A stretch of DNA of 64,000 nucleotides from Methanoculleus sp. Lineage in GTDB: Archaea > Halobacteriota > Methanomicrobia > Methanomicrobiales > Methanoculleaceae. Positions within the stretch are counted from its first letter, which is position 1. Each line of letters opens with the position of its first letter. Positions 7,626 through 13,996 of this stretch are shown here, in pieces. The notes beneath the pieces were generated by a model. That model was not told the DNA's origin and made no database searches. It saw only the letters and a program-made list of their open reading frames with translations. Location: assembly GCA_018433835.1 (NCBI GenBank), contig JAHDQM010000014.1, positions 1 to 64,000 on the forward strand. The letters are read 5' to 3'. The translations under genes were made by a program, and so were the position numbers.

Positions 7626-8984
7626 TCAGGCTCCCCCGGGACGTGGCCGGGCTAAAACGTACCTTCTGCCCTTTTTCACACCGACTGCTTCCAGCAAGCC
7701 ACGATGGACGAGATCGAGAAGATCACGGTACCGGGTCTTCTCCGATACCTCCGGAGCAATCGCCGCATACTCCACAGCAGTTATACCGCCGTTTTCTCTG
7801 GCAAAGGACATGGCCTGCAGCTGCCGCTCGTTCAGACCGGCCCCTCGCAGAGAGTCTTCGGTGAACCGCAGATCCTTTCTCATGCGCACGATGAACCCAA
7901 ACGAGTCGCTTTGAAACTCAGGCTCCGGGAGCCCGGCCTCTGCGAGTGCATCCACGATTCGCCCAATGCCGGAGCCATACCGTTCGACAAACCCTGCAAG
8001 GTAGAATATCTTTGCTATGAGCGGGTTTCGCAGGAACGAGTAATGCTCGGTCTTGAGCATCTCGATCGTGATCCCTTGCGGCAGCGATCCGGGATTGTGG
8101 AACCGTATGGCGTCATCGTAGACACGGATCTGCGTCTGGATGTCGGTGTTGAAGTAGTCCCGGTGGATAAGCGCGTTGAGGAGCGCTTCACGAATTGCCA
8201 GTAGCGGATAGTCCCAGATCTCCTTGCGCTGGAAGGAATCCTGCATTGCATCCGCCGAGATCTCATATCGGACGTCGATAAAACCTTTCACGCGCTCTTC
8301 CGCTCTTGTGAACTGCTGGATGAGGTTCCCGGAGAACTCCTCATCCCCGATGATGATATCCCTCCCCTTGAATCGGCCGACCCGGGTGGTGGTGTTGATG
8401 AAGAATCGTTGCGGTTCTTTGCCAAAGAGCATGATCGCGGCATTGGTCAATCTTCCGTTGACAGTAAGTTCCAGGCGGCGCAAAACCGAGTCCACGGGCT
8501 CTTCTTCATCTGCGGTATCGAGTCGGTTCGACCGCTTTGCCAGACGAACGAATGTTCTGACGGTATCGGGATCGATATCGTCGATGGAGTAGTCACCGGT
8601 GAGCGTATCCCAGGTAATCCTGGATTTACGGATCAGAAAATGAACAAGTTCCTGTCCCGCAAGATCGAACGTGTTGCTTCCGCTACGCTGATAGTACCGA
8701 CCATCGCACGAGACGGGGACGGGAGAGGGAGGGACCGTGATACTGATAATGTTGTTTTCTGCGACCATTTCGGCAACAACGGAGGGGGTTATGCCAAGTT
8801 TGTTTCGGATCTTGTTGGGCAGTTCTCGTAAGAGCCGTTTCACTTGACGGACGCCGACCGGTCTCCTGGCATCATCGACACCGATCTTAAGCACTCCCCC
8901 GTTCGTATTTGCAAATGCACAGAGGGTCTTGAGATATTCGTCCTTCCAGGACTCCTTGAATTCAATGTTCTGACTCTCAATCAT
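7626..8984 (-). CDS. Schlafen/AlbA_2 domain ATP-binding protein (COG2865-like regulator)
   Basis: The protein has 452 residues. The N-terminal AlbA_2/Schlafen domain begins with ESQNIEFKESWKDEYLKTLCAFANTNGG (quoted in two parts: ESQNIEFKESW and LCAFANTNGG), with the GVDD glycine turn. The middle to C-terminal part carries the helicase-like ATP-binding segment REALLNALIHRDY, then FHNPGSLP and FVERYGSGIGRI, typical of COG2865 putative transcriptional regulators. A winged-helix tail ends the protein. Members are common on mobile elements and have been linked to regulation and sometimes defence. It is convergent with the replicase and has no operon partner. Confidence 0.82.
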   Translation of the reverse strand: MIESQNIEFKESWKDEYLKTLCAFANTNGGVLKIGVDDARRPVGVRQVKRLLRELPNKIRNKLGITPSVVAEMVAENNIISITVPPSPVPVSCDGRYYQRSGSNTFDLAGQELVHFLIRKSRITWDTLTGDYSIDDIDPDTVRTFVRLAKRSNRLDTADEEEPVDSVLRRLELTVNGRLTNAAIMLFGKEPQRFFINTTTRVGRFKGRDIIIGDEEFSGNLIQQFTRAEERVKGFIDVRYEISADAMQDSFQRKEIWDYPLLAIREALLNALIHRDYFNTDIQTQIRVYDDAIRFHNPGSLPQGITIEMLKTEHYSFLRNPLIAKIFYLAGFVERYGSGIGRIVDALAEAGLPEPEFQSDSFGFIVRMRKDLRFTEDSLRGAGLNERQLQAMSFARENGGITAVEYAAIAPEVSEKTRYRDLLDLVHRGLLEAVGVKKGRRYVLARPRPGGA

Positions 8985-9133
8985 GGTGGATGCAGTTGAC
9001 TAGTAATACTACATCGACGGGCATTCTTTTATAGACTTTCCGCCGACCGGGGCGAGGCGTTTGGGAAACTCTGGATGGGGCACTTTCACGCAGATGCTGG
9101 TCGTCACCTCCTTCCAGAGGATGCGTGAAGGCA

Positions 9134-10460
9134 GGCTCAGTACTTCGCTAACTTCTCCCTCCCTATTATTTTATCCAACGTCTTTCCCCCCCTCCTTTAT
9201 CTAAACCGGATACCGTAGGACGGGAATTCCTTTCACCCTCCCCATCGCTGCCCGGATCGCGTCCCCGATTATGATAATGAAGCAGTTGAATCGGAACGCG
9301 CGCATTTCGATGGTTCTCGGTCCCTGCTTCACCGGCGAGAAGTGCATCCACAGGAGAGCGATCCAGACGTTCTTGAGGAGGAAGGAGATAATCGCGTAGA
9401 GGTAGCGGATCACCGGGTTCTTCGTGCTCGTCCGGGGTTTCACCTGGTTGCGCATCAGGTAGGATGCTTCGATCGCGAACCGGGATCGGTAGGTCTGATG
9501 CACCCGGCGCGGGTTCCATGCAAGGCCGCCAACAACGTAGCCCAGGTTCTCAACGCCGTGCTTTCCCCGTTTTCCCTGTGCATACGTCACCGCGATCGCG
9601 ATCGTCAGGAGCAGCGGCGGTTTAGCCTTCATCCGGTACTCGGCATATCGAGACCGCGTTCCTTTGAGGAGTTCTTTCATCCGTTTGCCGTGTTTCCTGA
9701 CGGGGACAATGAACGGTACCCGCACCCGGGTCAGAAACCCGAACACCTTCCGGGTATAGAACTCCCGGTCCAGGCAGAGAACTTCCACCTTGAGGCCGAG
9801 TTCGGCGATCCGGTCGAGGCACCGGGCGATGTACCCAACCTTCGAGGTGCCCTGACGCACCGGATACACGGCCAGCGTCATCTGCCGATCTCGGGTGGTC
9901 ACGTACAGGGTGACGTAGGAATAGAACTGATTCGTCGATTTCTTGCGTTTGCTTCTCACAATGTAGGATTCATTCTCGCTGGAGGTCGTTCCGTAGTAGG
10001 GATCGTGAGTATAGTCGATCGCGAACTGATACGCGTTCCCGGGTTTCAGGACGTGGTACACGAAGTGGGTGAGGATAGCAGTACTCTTCTGCTCCAGATC
10101 GTCCATCGCGAGTTTCTTCAGGTGGTAGCGAAGCGACGTCTCACAGGGTACCCGCTCCAGAAACCCGGTGACCGAGTGCACCGATTGGTTCATTGCGGCC
10201 ATCCCCATCAACGCCTGGAACAGGTCGGTTTGGGTGAGCGGTCCCTGGATCGGGATGGTCAGATGCCGATCCAGTGCTGCGACCGCACAAGCACAACATT
10301 CTTTCGGTTTCAGGTGGCTATTCTTACTGCAGGTTGTCCTCTTCCTTTGGGTGAAAGGCATGAGGGGGCGCCTGCAACCCATATAGATCTTTCGATTTTG
10401 GACTGATTTCCGGATTCGGCAGAGAGTACATCTGCTGGAAAATTAGAGAAGTACTGAGCC
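9134..10460 (-). mobile_element. ISH3-family insertion sequence, complete with terminal repeats
   Basis: The ends are inverted copies: GGCTCAGTACTTCGCTAACTT at 9134-9154 and, on the opposite strand, GGCTCAGTACTTCTCTAATTT at 10440-10460 (19 of 21 identical). The total length of 1327 bp with a single transposase gene fits the ISH3 group of archaeal insertion sequences. I see no matching target duplication: the flanks read GGCA on the left and AATT on the right, so the copy may have recombined or been trimmed outside its ends. It sits inside the tRNA-Leu element. Confidence 0.85.
9201..10382 (-). CDS. ISH3-family DDE transposase
   Basis: The protein has 393 residues. The catalytic triad is visible: the first Asp in AIDYTHDPYYG, the second in LCLDREFYTRKV, and the Glu in RFAIEASYLMRNQ, which continues into the conserved VKPRTSTKNPVIRYLY segment of this family. 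The N-terminal region contains a CCAC-type helix-turn-helix stretch. The frame is uninterrupted, so the enzyme may be active. An internal Met eight codons in (10361) is an alternative start. Confidence 0.88.
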   Translation of the reverse strand: MGCRRPLMPFTQRKRTTCSKNSHLKPKECCACAVAALDRHLTIPIQGPLTQTDLFQALMGMAAMNQSVHSVTGFLERVPCETSLRYHLKKLAMDDLEQKSTAILTHFVYHVLKPGNAYQFAIDYTHDPYYGTTSSENESYIVRSKRKKSTNQFYSYVTLYVTTRDRQMTLAVYPVRQGTSKVGYIARCLDRIAELGLKVEVLCLDREFYTRKVFGFLTRVRVPFIVPVRKHGKRMKELLKGTRSRYAEYRMKAKPPLLLTIAIAVTYAQGKRGKHGVENLGYVVGGLAWNPRRVHQTYRSRFAIEASYLMRNQVKPRTSTKNPVIRYLYAIISFLLKNVWIALLWMHFSPVKQGPRTIEMRAFRFNCFIIIIGDAIRAAMGRVKGIPVLRYPV

Positions 10461-10492
10461 AATTCGGAGACGGAAGCGTCATGACAAGTTAA

Positions 10493-10502
10493 TTTTATAT
10501 AT
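10493..10502 (+). promoter_or_regulatory. TATA box of the 10524 gene
   Basis: TTTATATATA lies about 30 bases upstream of the ATG at 10524, placing transcription initiation almost at the start codon and implying a leaderless or near-leaderless mRNA. Confidence 0.6.
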
Positions 10503-10523
10503 AAGCACCCCTATTATCCACGC

Positions 10524-11495
10524 ATGCTCTCAAGTGAGTTCGAATGCTATGATCCCATCGGGAATTGGTTCATTTCAAATAAAAAATGTCAAAATGACGA
10601 CTATTTCCACGGATATGTCAAAGATATCAAGATGGGAGAAAGAACCAGAATAGATGTCTTTGGTATACATTACGATTTGGATGAAAGCTGTGTAACAACC
10701 AACCATCTCTCATTCACAGGCCATGTCGCGGAAGTTAAATTGTCTCAAACTGCATCCCTGGAAGATGTACGCAAGATCAGGGAGTATCTCGAAGCAATTG
10801 ACCGAATAAACCCAGAATGGAAAGGCGGATTAAATAAGATTAATTTCTATGTGGCGTTTGTTGCGGACCAAACCTCTCAAGAGGTGCTAAATGAGTGTAG
10901 AGTGAGCGGGATTGGCGTCCTTAAGATCCAGACAAATAATCAAGGTGGCATAAAGATTACAGAAGATCTGCAACCAGTCGAAGTGGCCCTGGATGGCGGA
11001 ATATCACATAACAGCCAAAAATCGCCGGGAATATTTGAAAAAGCGATGCTTGATAAAGGTGTTTTTAAAGAAGTACTCAAAGTCCATCCGAGCAGACTAT
11101 TCGACGACCTGATCAGACCAAGGCAGGAGCGGTATAAGGAGAATATTGCATTAGAACACGCACTTGACTATATCAAGATGCCTGAAGGAAAAGAGGCGCT
11201 CCAGTATGTTTACTCACAGATTAGAAGTGCATATCCTACCCTAGGAACGAGAGCACCGGGTCGTTATCCTCAAAATACTGTTTTGTTCTACAACCGTGAC
11301 GAAAACAACGTGATCCTTAAGCTCGAAGCTCACCGGAGGAATTTTAAAATTTATATGAGAGATACAGTCCAATATCGGGTCACCACAAAAGATGACATTG
11401 TGATATTTGAACAGGGGAGTGGATATTCTTACAATGGCAATCTACAGCGTTTACTCAATTCGGACATACTCCCACGGTTAAAAACTCAACAGTGA
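10524..11495 (+). CDS. Hypothetical protein with a possible PD-(D/E)XK-like N-terminus
   Basis: The protein has 323 residues and I do not recognise the family. The N-terminal third shows a D44...E70-V-K72 spacing (RIDVFG, then a loop, then HVAEVKLS) followed by a helix. This resembles the core of PD-(D/E)XK nucleases, but a motif match alone is weak. Residues 105-135 form a strand-helix-strand (FYVAFVADQTS, VLKIQTN) compatible with that fold. The C-terminal 120 residues look like a separate alpha/beta domain. The gene is AT-rich compared with its neighbours, has its own TATA box and lies beside the right att site: typical variable cargo. Confidence 0.6.
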   Translation: MLSSEFECYDPIGNWFISNKKCQNDDYFHGYVKDIKMGERTRIDVFGIHYDLDESCVTTNHLSFTGHVAEVKLSQTASLEDVRKIREYLEAIDRINPEWKGGLNKINFYVAFVADQTSQEVLNECRVSGIGVLKIQTNNQGGIKITEDLQPVEVALDGGISHNSQKSPGIFEKAMLDKGVFKEVLKVHPSRLFDDLIRPRQERYKENIALEHALDYIKMPEGKEALQYVYSQIRSAYPTLGTRAPGRYPQNTVLFYNRDENNVILKLEAHRRNFKIYMRDTVQYRVTTKDDIVIFEQGSGYSYNGNLQRLLNSDILPRLKTQQ

Positions 11496-11678
11496 GGACG
11501 TACATGACATGCTGGGGGTTCTCTGAAAACTTCTGAGGGAAGAAAAGAGATGCCTAACCCCCACTCTGTTCAGATTCTTCACCTACTGCACTGTCCACGC
11601 GTGAGATGGTTTATCTCAAGACATGTCCTAGCGCAGAATGTTAACCTTTTTTCACATATCTATAACCCTGAGAAGTAA
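11496..11678. other. Gene-free stretch between the cargo gene and tRNA-Leu
   Basis: No coding frame is convincing here. The last 30 bases (TTTTTTCAC, then TATAACCCTGAG) resemble the sequence just beyond the tRNA 3' half at 1080-1113 (TTTTTCAC, then TATAACCCATG), so the two tRNA copies share their 3' flank, including an A-rich (T-rich in transcript sense) terminator-like tract. Confidence 0.5.
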
Positions 11679-11763
11679 TGCGAGGGGTGGGATTCGAACC
11701 CACGGACTCCTTCGAGAACGGATCTTAAGTCCGTCGGTGTTGGCCGGGCTTACCTACCCTCGC
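11679..11763 (-). tRNA. tRNA-Leu (anticodon UAA), complete
   Basis: The gene has 85 bases. Acceptor GCGAGGG pairs with CCCTCGC, the D stem is GGT/ACC, the anticodon stem is ACGGA/TCCGT around loop CTTAAGA (anticodon TAA), a class II variable arm CTC-GAAG-GAG follows, and the T arm is GTGGG-TTCGAAT-CCCAC with discriminator A; CCA is not encoded. It lies inside the right end of the integrated element, about 100 bases from the split copy. Upstream sequence shared with the split gene (CGCTC..AAAGAT, TTATTGTC, TAAGTCC) suggests a common promoter. Confidence 0.93.
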
Positions 11764-11864
11764 TCAAAAGATCCAATAATTATTGTCGATTGCATGTAAT
11801 AAGTCCGACGCCGGATAACGGCTTCGGCAGACGGCGAGATCTAGTAACCTTTTTTAGTATTAAA

Positions 11865-11905
11865 TCTTAAGTCCACCGCCTTTGGCCGGGCTTGGCTACC
11901 CTCGC
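11865..11905 (-). pseudogene. 5' half of the split tRNA-Leu(UAA) (attR side)
   Basis: On the minus strand it reads acceptor GCGAGGG, TA, a D arm with GCC/GGC stem, anticodon-stem GTGGA and loop CTTAAGA, then changes to unrelated AT-rich sequence. Its anticodon stem fits the 3' half at 1114-1165, not the adjacent complete tRNA, whose stem is ACGGA/TCCGT. The promoter-side sequence is retained, so a truncated transcript may still be made. Confidence 0.82.
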
Positions 11906-11999
11906 TCGAAAAGATTCAGTACTTATTGTCCACCGCAGGTATTAAGTCCAACGTCCGGGCAGGCCTTCGGCGAAAACAGGTCCGGTACCTTCCTCCGCC

Positions 12000-12437
12000 T
12001 CAACCCCCGGCGGCCGCGGGGTACTCTGGACGCTTCCGGATCAGCCCGATCCCGAGTATCAGGAGCCCCACGGCGAGGACCACCGCCCCGGCATACGCGA
12101 GGTAGATCAGGGCGTTTGGCTCCGTCGCTCCCGGGTCGAGTACGGAGAGGAAGAAGCCAAGCGGCAGCAGGATCGCGGAGATCGGGATCGCCTCCCGCAC
12201 GACCCTTCTGAGCCCGTTCGAGAGATTCGCCTCGTCCACGTACCGGAGCGCCACGAGCGCCGAGGACGAGGACGAAGCCGGCATGTCCGTGCCCGGCCCG
12301 CTACAGGGCCTCCCGCAGGGGGTTGCCATATAGGCGGGATAGCCAGTCGGGAGCGAGAGGATGCTGACGCCGCCGTATACGACGGCCGGCAGAACCACCA
12401 GGAGTATGCCGGCCATCCGACGGGATTCGGGTTCCAT
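12000..12437 (-). CDS. Hypothetical membrane protein with three transmembrane segments
   Basis: The protein has 145 residues from the second ATG (12437), which has a GTGGAG site at proper spacing; the ATG at 12443 is too close to it. Hydrophobic segments lie near residues 7-27 (ILLVVLPAVVYGGVSIL), 88-104 and 114-135. A Cys-containing loop (TPCGRPCSG) and a short basic cytoplasmic tail complete it. It is the first gene outside the integrated element on the right. No family recognised. Confidence 0.6.
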   Translation of the reverse strand: MEPESRRMAGILLVVLPAVVYGGVSILSLPTGYPAYMATPCGRPCSGPGTDMPASSSSSALVALRYVDEANLSNGLRRVVREAIPISAILLPLGFFLSVLDPGATEPNALIYLAYAGAVVLAVGLLILGIGLIRKRPEYPAAAGG

Positions 12438-12708
12438 AGGCATTCTCCACGAATGCCCTGCAATTTAAAGCAACTGCTGAGGCTCGTCGGTGAAGGAGGT
12501 GCGGCGGGTCCTGTGATCGAGGTCACATGACGATGGAGCTGCAGCGGGTTGTGGCACGTTCTTCGAGTGTCTGGTGCGCAATAACCGGATGTAAAGAAGA
12601 GAGAACCTGGAGAAACGATGGACACGCGGGGGATCGTAACCTCAGAAAAAGACCTTCATCGACCGTGACATCAATTGCAGATATGGTTTGAAAGCGCCCC
12701 CCTGCGCA

Positions 12709-13917
12709 TCAATCGGGGATTCCGGCCAGATCATTGCGTCGCAGAAACTCCCGAATCGCCCGGGACTCCACCCATCCCCGGTCGAGCTGCTTGACGAGGG
12801 CGTTGATCCTCTTCACCTGCTTACGGATACTCGTAGAGGTCTCCTCGTCCTCCACCAGGTCCGCCCGGGCCATGACCACCTGGAGTGGGTGTCGGACGTG
12901 GTCGGCCAGAATGGCAAACTGCTCCATATTCCGTTCGATCTGACAGTACGCTTGCTGCCGGATCGCTTCGATGCGCTTCTGTTCGGTGATGTCGTGGGCG
13001 ACGACCGTCGCACCGAGCGGCTTCCCATTCTCGTCAGCGGTGAACGTTACGTCCAAAACCACATCGATTATCCGGCCGTCTTTCGCTCTTATTTTATATT
13101 CGACATTCCTATCCGGTTCTTCCCCGTTGAGCCAATGGGAGATTCTGATCTGGAAACGAGCCCTGCCCTCCTCATCCAGAATATCGAACGGATTCATCGC
13201 GAGCAGTTCTGCCCGGCTGGGCCCGAGAATCTGGCACATGGCGTCATTTACGGAGGTAAATCTCCTGTTCCTGAAATCAATCCCATAGATGGCCGCCGGC
13301 GCATATCGGACGAGTTCCCTGTATTTCCGTTCGGCCTCTTTGAGCGCTTCTTCTATCTGCTTCCGCTCGGTGATGTCCGAAATGACGATGACACCGTACC
13401 GGACTACGCCTCCCGAACAGGTGATGGGTGCAGAACTCACCGCCAAGTATCCGATGGTGCTGTCTGCCCGGATAAACGCGATCTCTTCATTCACGATCCT
13501 ATCTCCGGTGGCAATCGACCGGGAGATCGGCCACTCTTCAGGCCTATGTAGCCGTCCGTCAGAGTGAAAACCGATCTGCCCGAACAACTCCTGCGCCTCA
13601 TCAGCAGGATGGTATGGGCGCCGCAGGATGTGGTTCACCTGCTCATTGCCGAAGACGAGTTTTCCGGACGGCGCTTCGACGACGAACACTCCGGCCAGCA
13701 TCTGGTCGATCACCGCCCGCAACATGGCACGCTCGGTCTCGACCTCGTTCAGGAGTCGGTCGCATTTCTGCTCAGCGTGCCTGGCGCGTTCTTCGAGTGC
13801 GTCAATCCCGGTCTGTGAGAGTATCGATGAGGTAGTGATCGGCAGGATCGGCCGTCTCCCGTAGTCTCTGAAGGATGAAGGGTAGCTGATTGTCTGCGTG
13901 AGCATCATCGGATCCAC
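12709..13917 (-). CDS. PAS-PAS signalling protein with lone DHp-like C-terminus
   Basis: The protein has 402 residues. A short coiled coil (ALEERARHAEQKCDRL) leads into PAS 1 (about 68-190, ending GVIVISDITERKQ) and PAS 2 (about 195-318, ending VVAHDITEQKR). The last 75 residues resemble a histidine-kinase dimerisation helix pair, with a candidate phospho-acceptor His in LADHVRHPLQ, but no HATPase domain follows. The same tail ends the MEDS protein at 55240-56169. It is downstream of the kinase at 13997 and may be its partner. The first 40 codons may be in the wrong frame: an ATG at 13923 opens a better-looking N-terminus that stops after 39 codons. Confidence 0.8.
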   Translation of the reverse strand: MDPMMLTQTISYPSSFRDYGRRPILPITTSSILSQTGIDALEERARHAEQKCDRLLNEVETERAMLRAVIDQMLAGVFVVEAPSGKLVFGNEQVNHILRRPYHPADEAQELFGQIGFHSDGRLHRPEEWPISRSIATGDRIVNEEIAFIRADSTIGYLAVSSAPITCSGGVVRYGVIVISDITERKQIEEALKEAERKYRELVRYAPAAIYGIDFRNRRFTSVNDAMCQILGPSRAELLAMNPFDILDEEGRARFQIRISHWLNGEEPDRNVEYKIRAKDGRIIDVVLDVTFTADENGKPLGATVVAHDITEQKRIEAIRQQAYCQIERNMEQFAILADHVRHPLQVVMARADLVEDEETSTSIRKQVKRINALVKQLDRGWVESRAIREFLRRNDLAGIPD

Positions 13918-13996
13918 TCATCGATGTACCTCATATTCCCCCAATTCTTCACCACCTACCTTCATGACGTTTCCGTTTTGGTACAATGCCCTTTCC

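Larger units (their letters stand above)
1157..11872. mobile_element. Integrative element inserted in the anticodon loop of tRNA-Leu(UAA)
   Basis: The two halves of one tRNA-Leu gene lie about 10.7 kb apart in the same orientation, with a shared 9-base core (GACTTAAGA on the minus strand) at each junction. The integrase gene begins 60 bases inside the left junction, and the interior encodes a primase-helicase. Cargo includes DUF4238, a Schlafen/AlbA_2 protein, an ISH3-type IS and a possible nuclease. A complete tRNA-Leu(UAA) lies just inside the right junction. No virion or conjugation genes are recognisable, so an integrating plasmid-like element is the best reading. An older tandem tRNA duplication with later deletion cannot be excluded. 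Confidence 0.7.

Noticed and set aside
9130..9134. Target-site duplication for the ISH3-type element
   Set aside because: The flanking bases do not match on the two sides for any length from 3 to 8.
11882..12211. 109-codon plus-strand frame near the tRNA-Leu 5' half
   Set aside because: It starts inside the tRNA fragment and runs antisense to the membrane protein gene; residues look random (Arg/Pro/Ser-rich).
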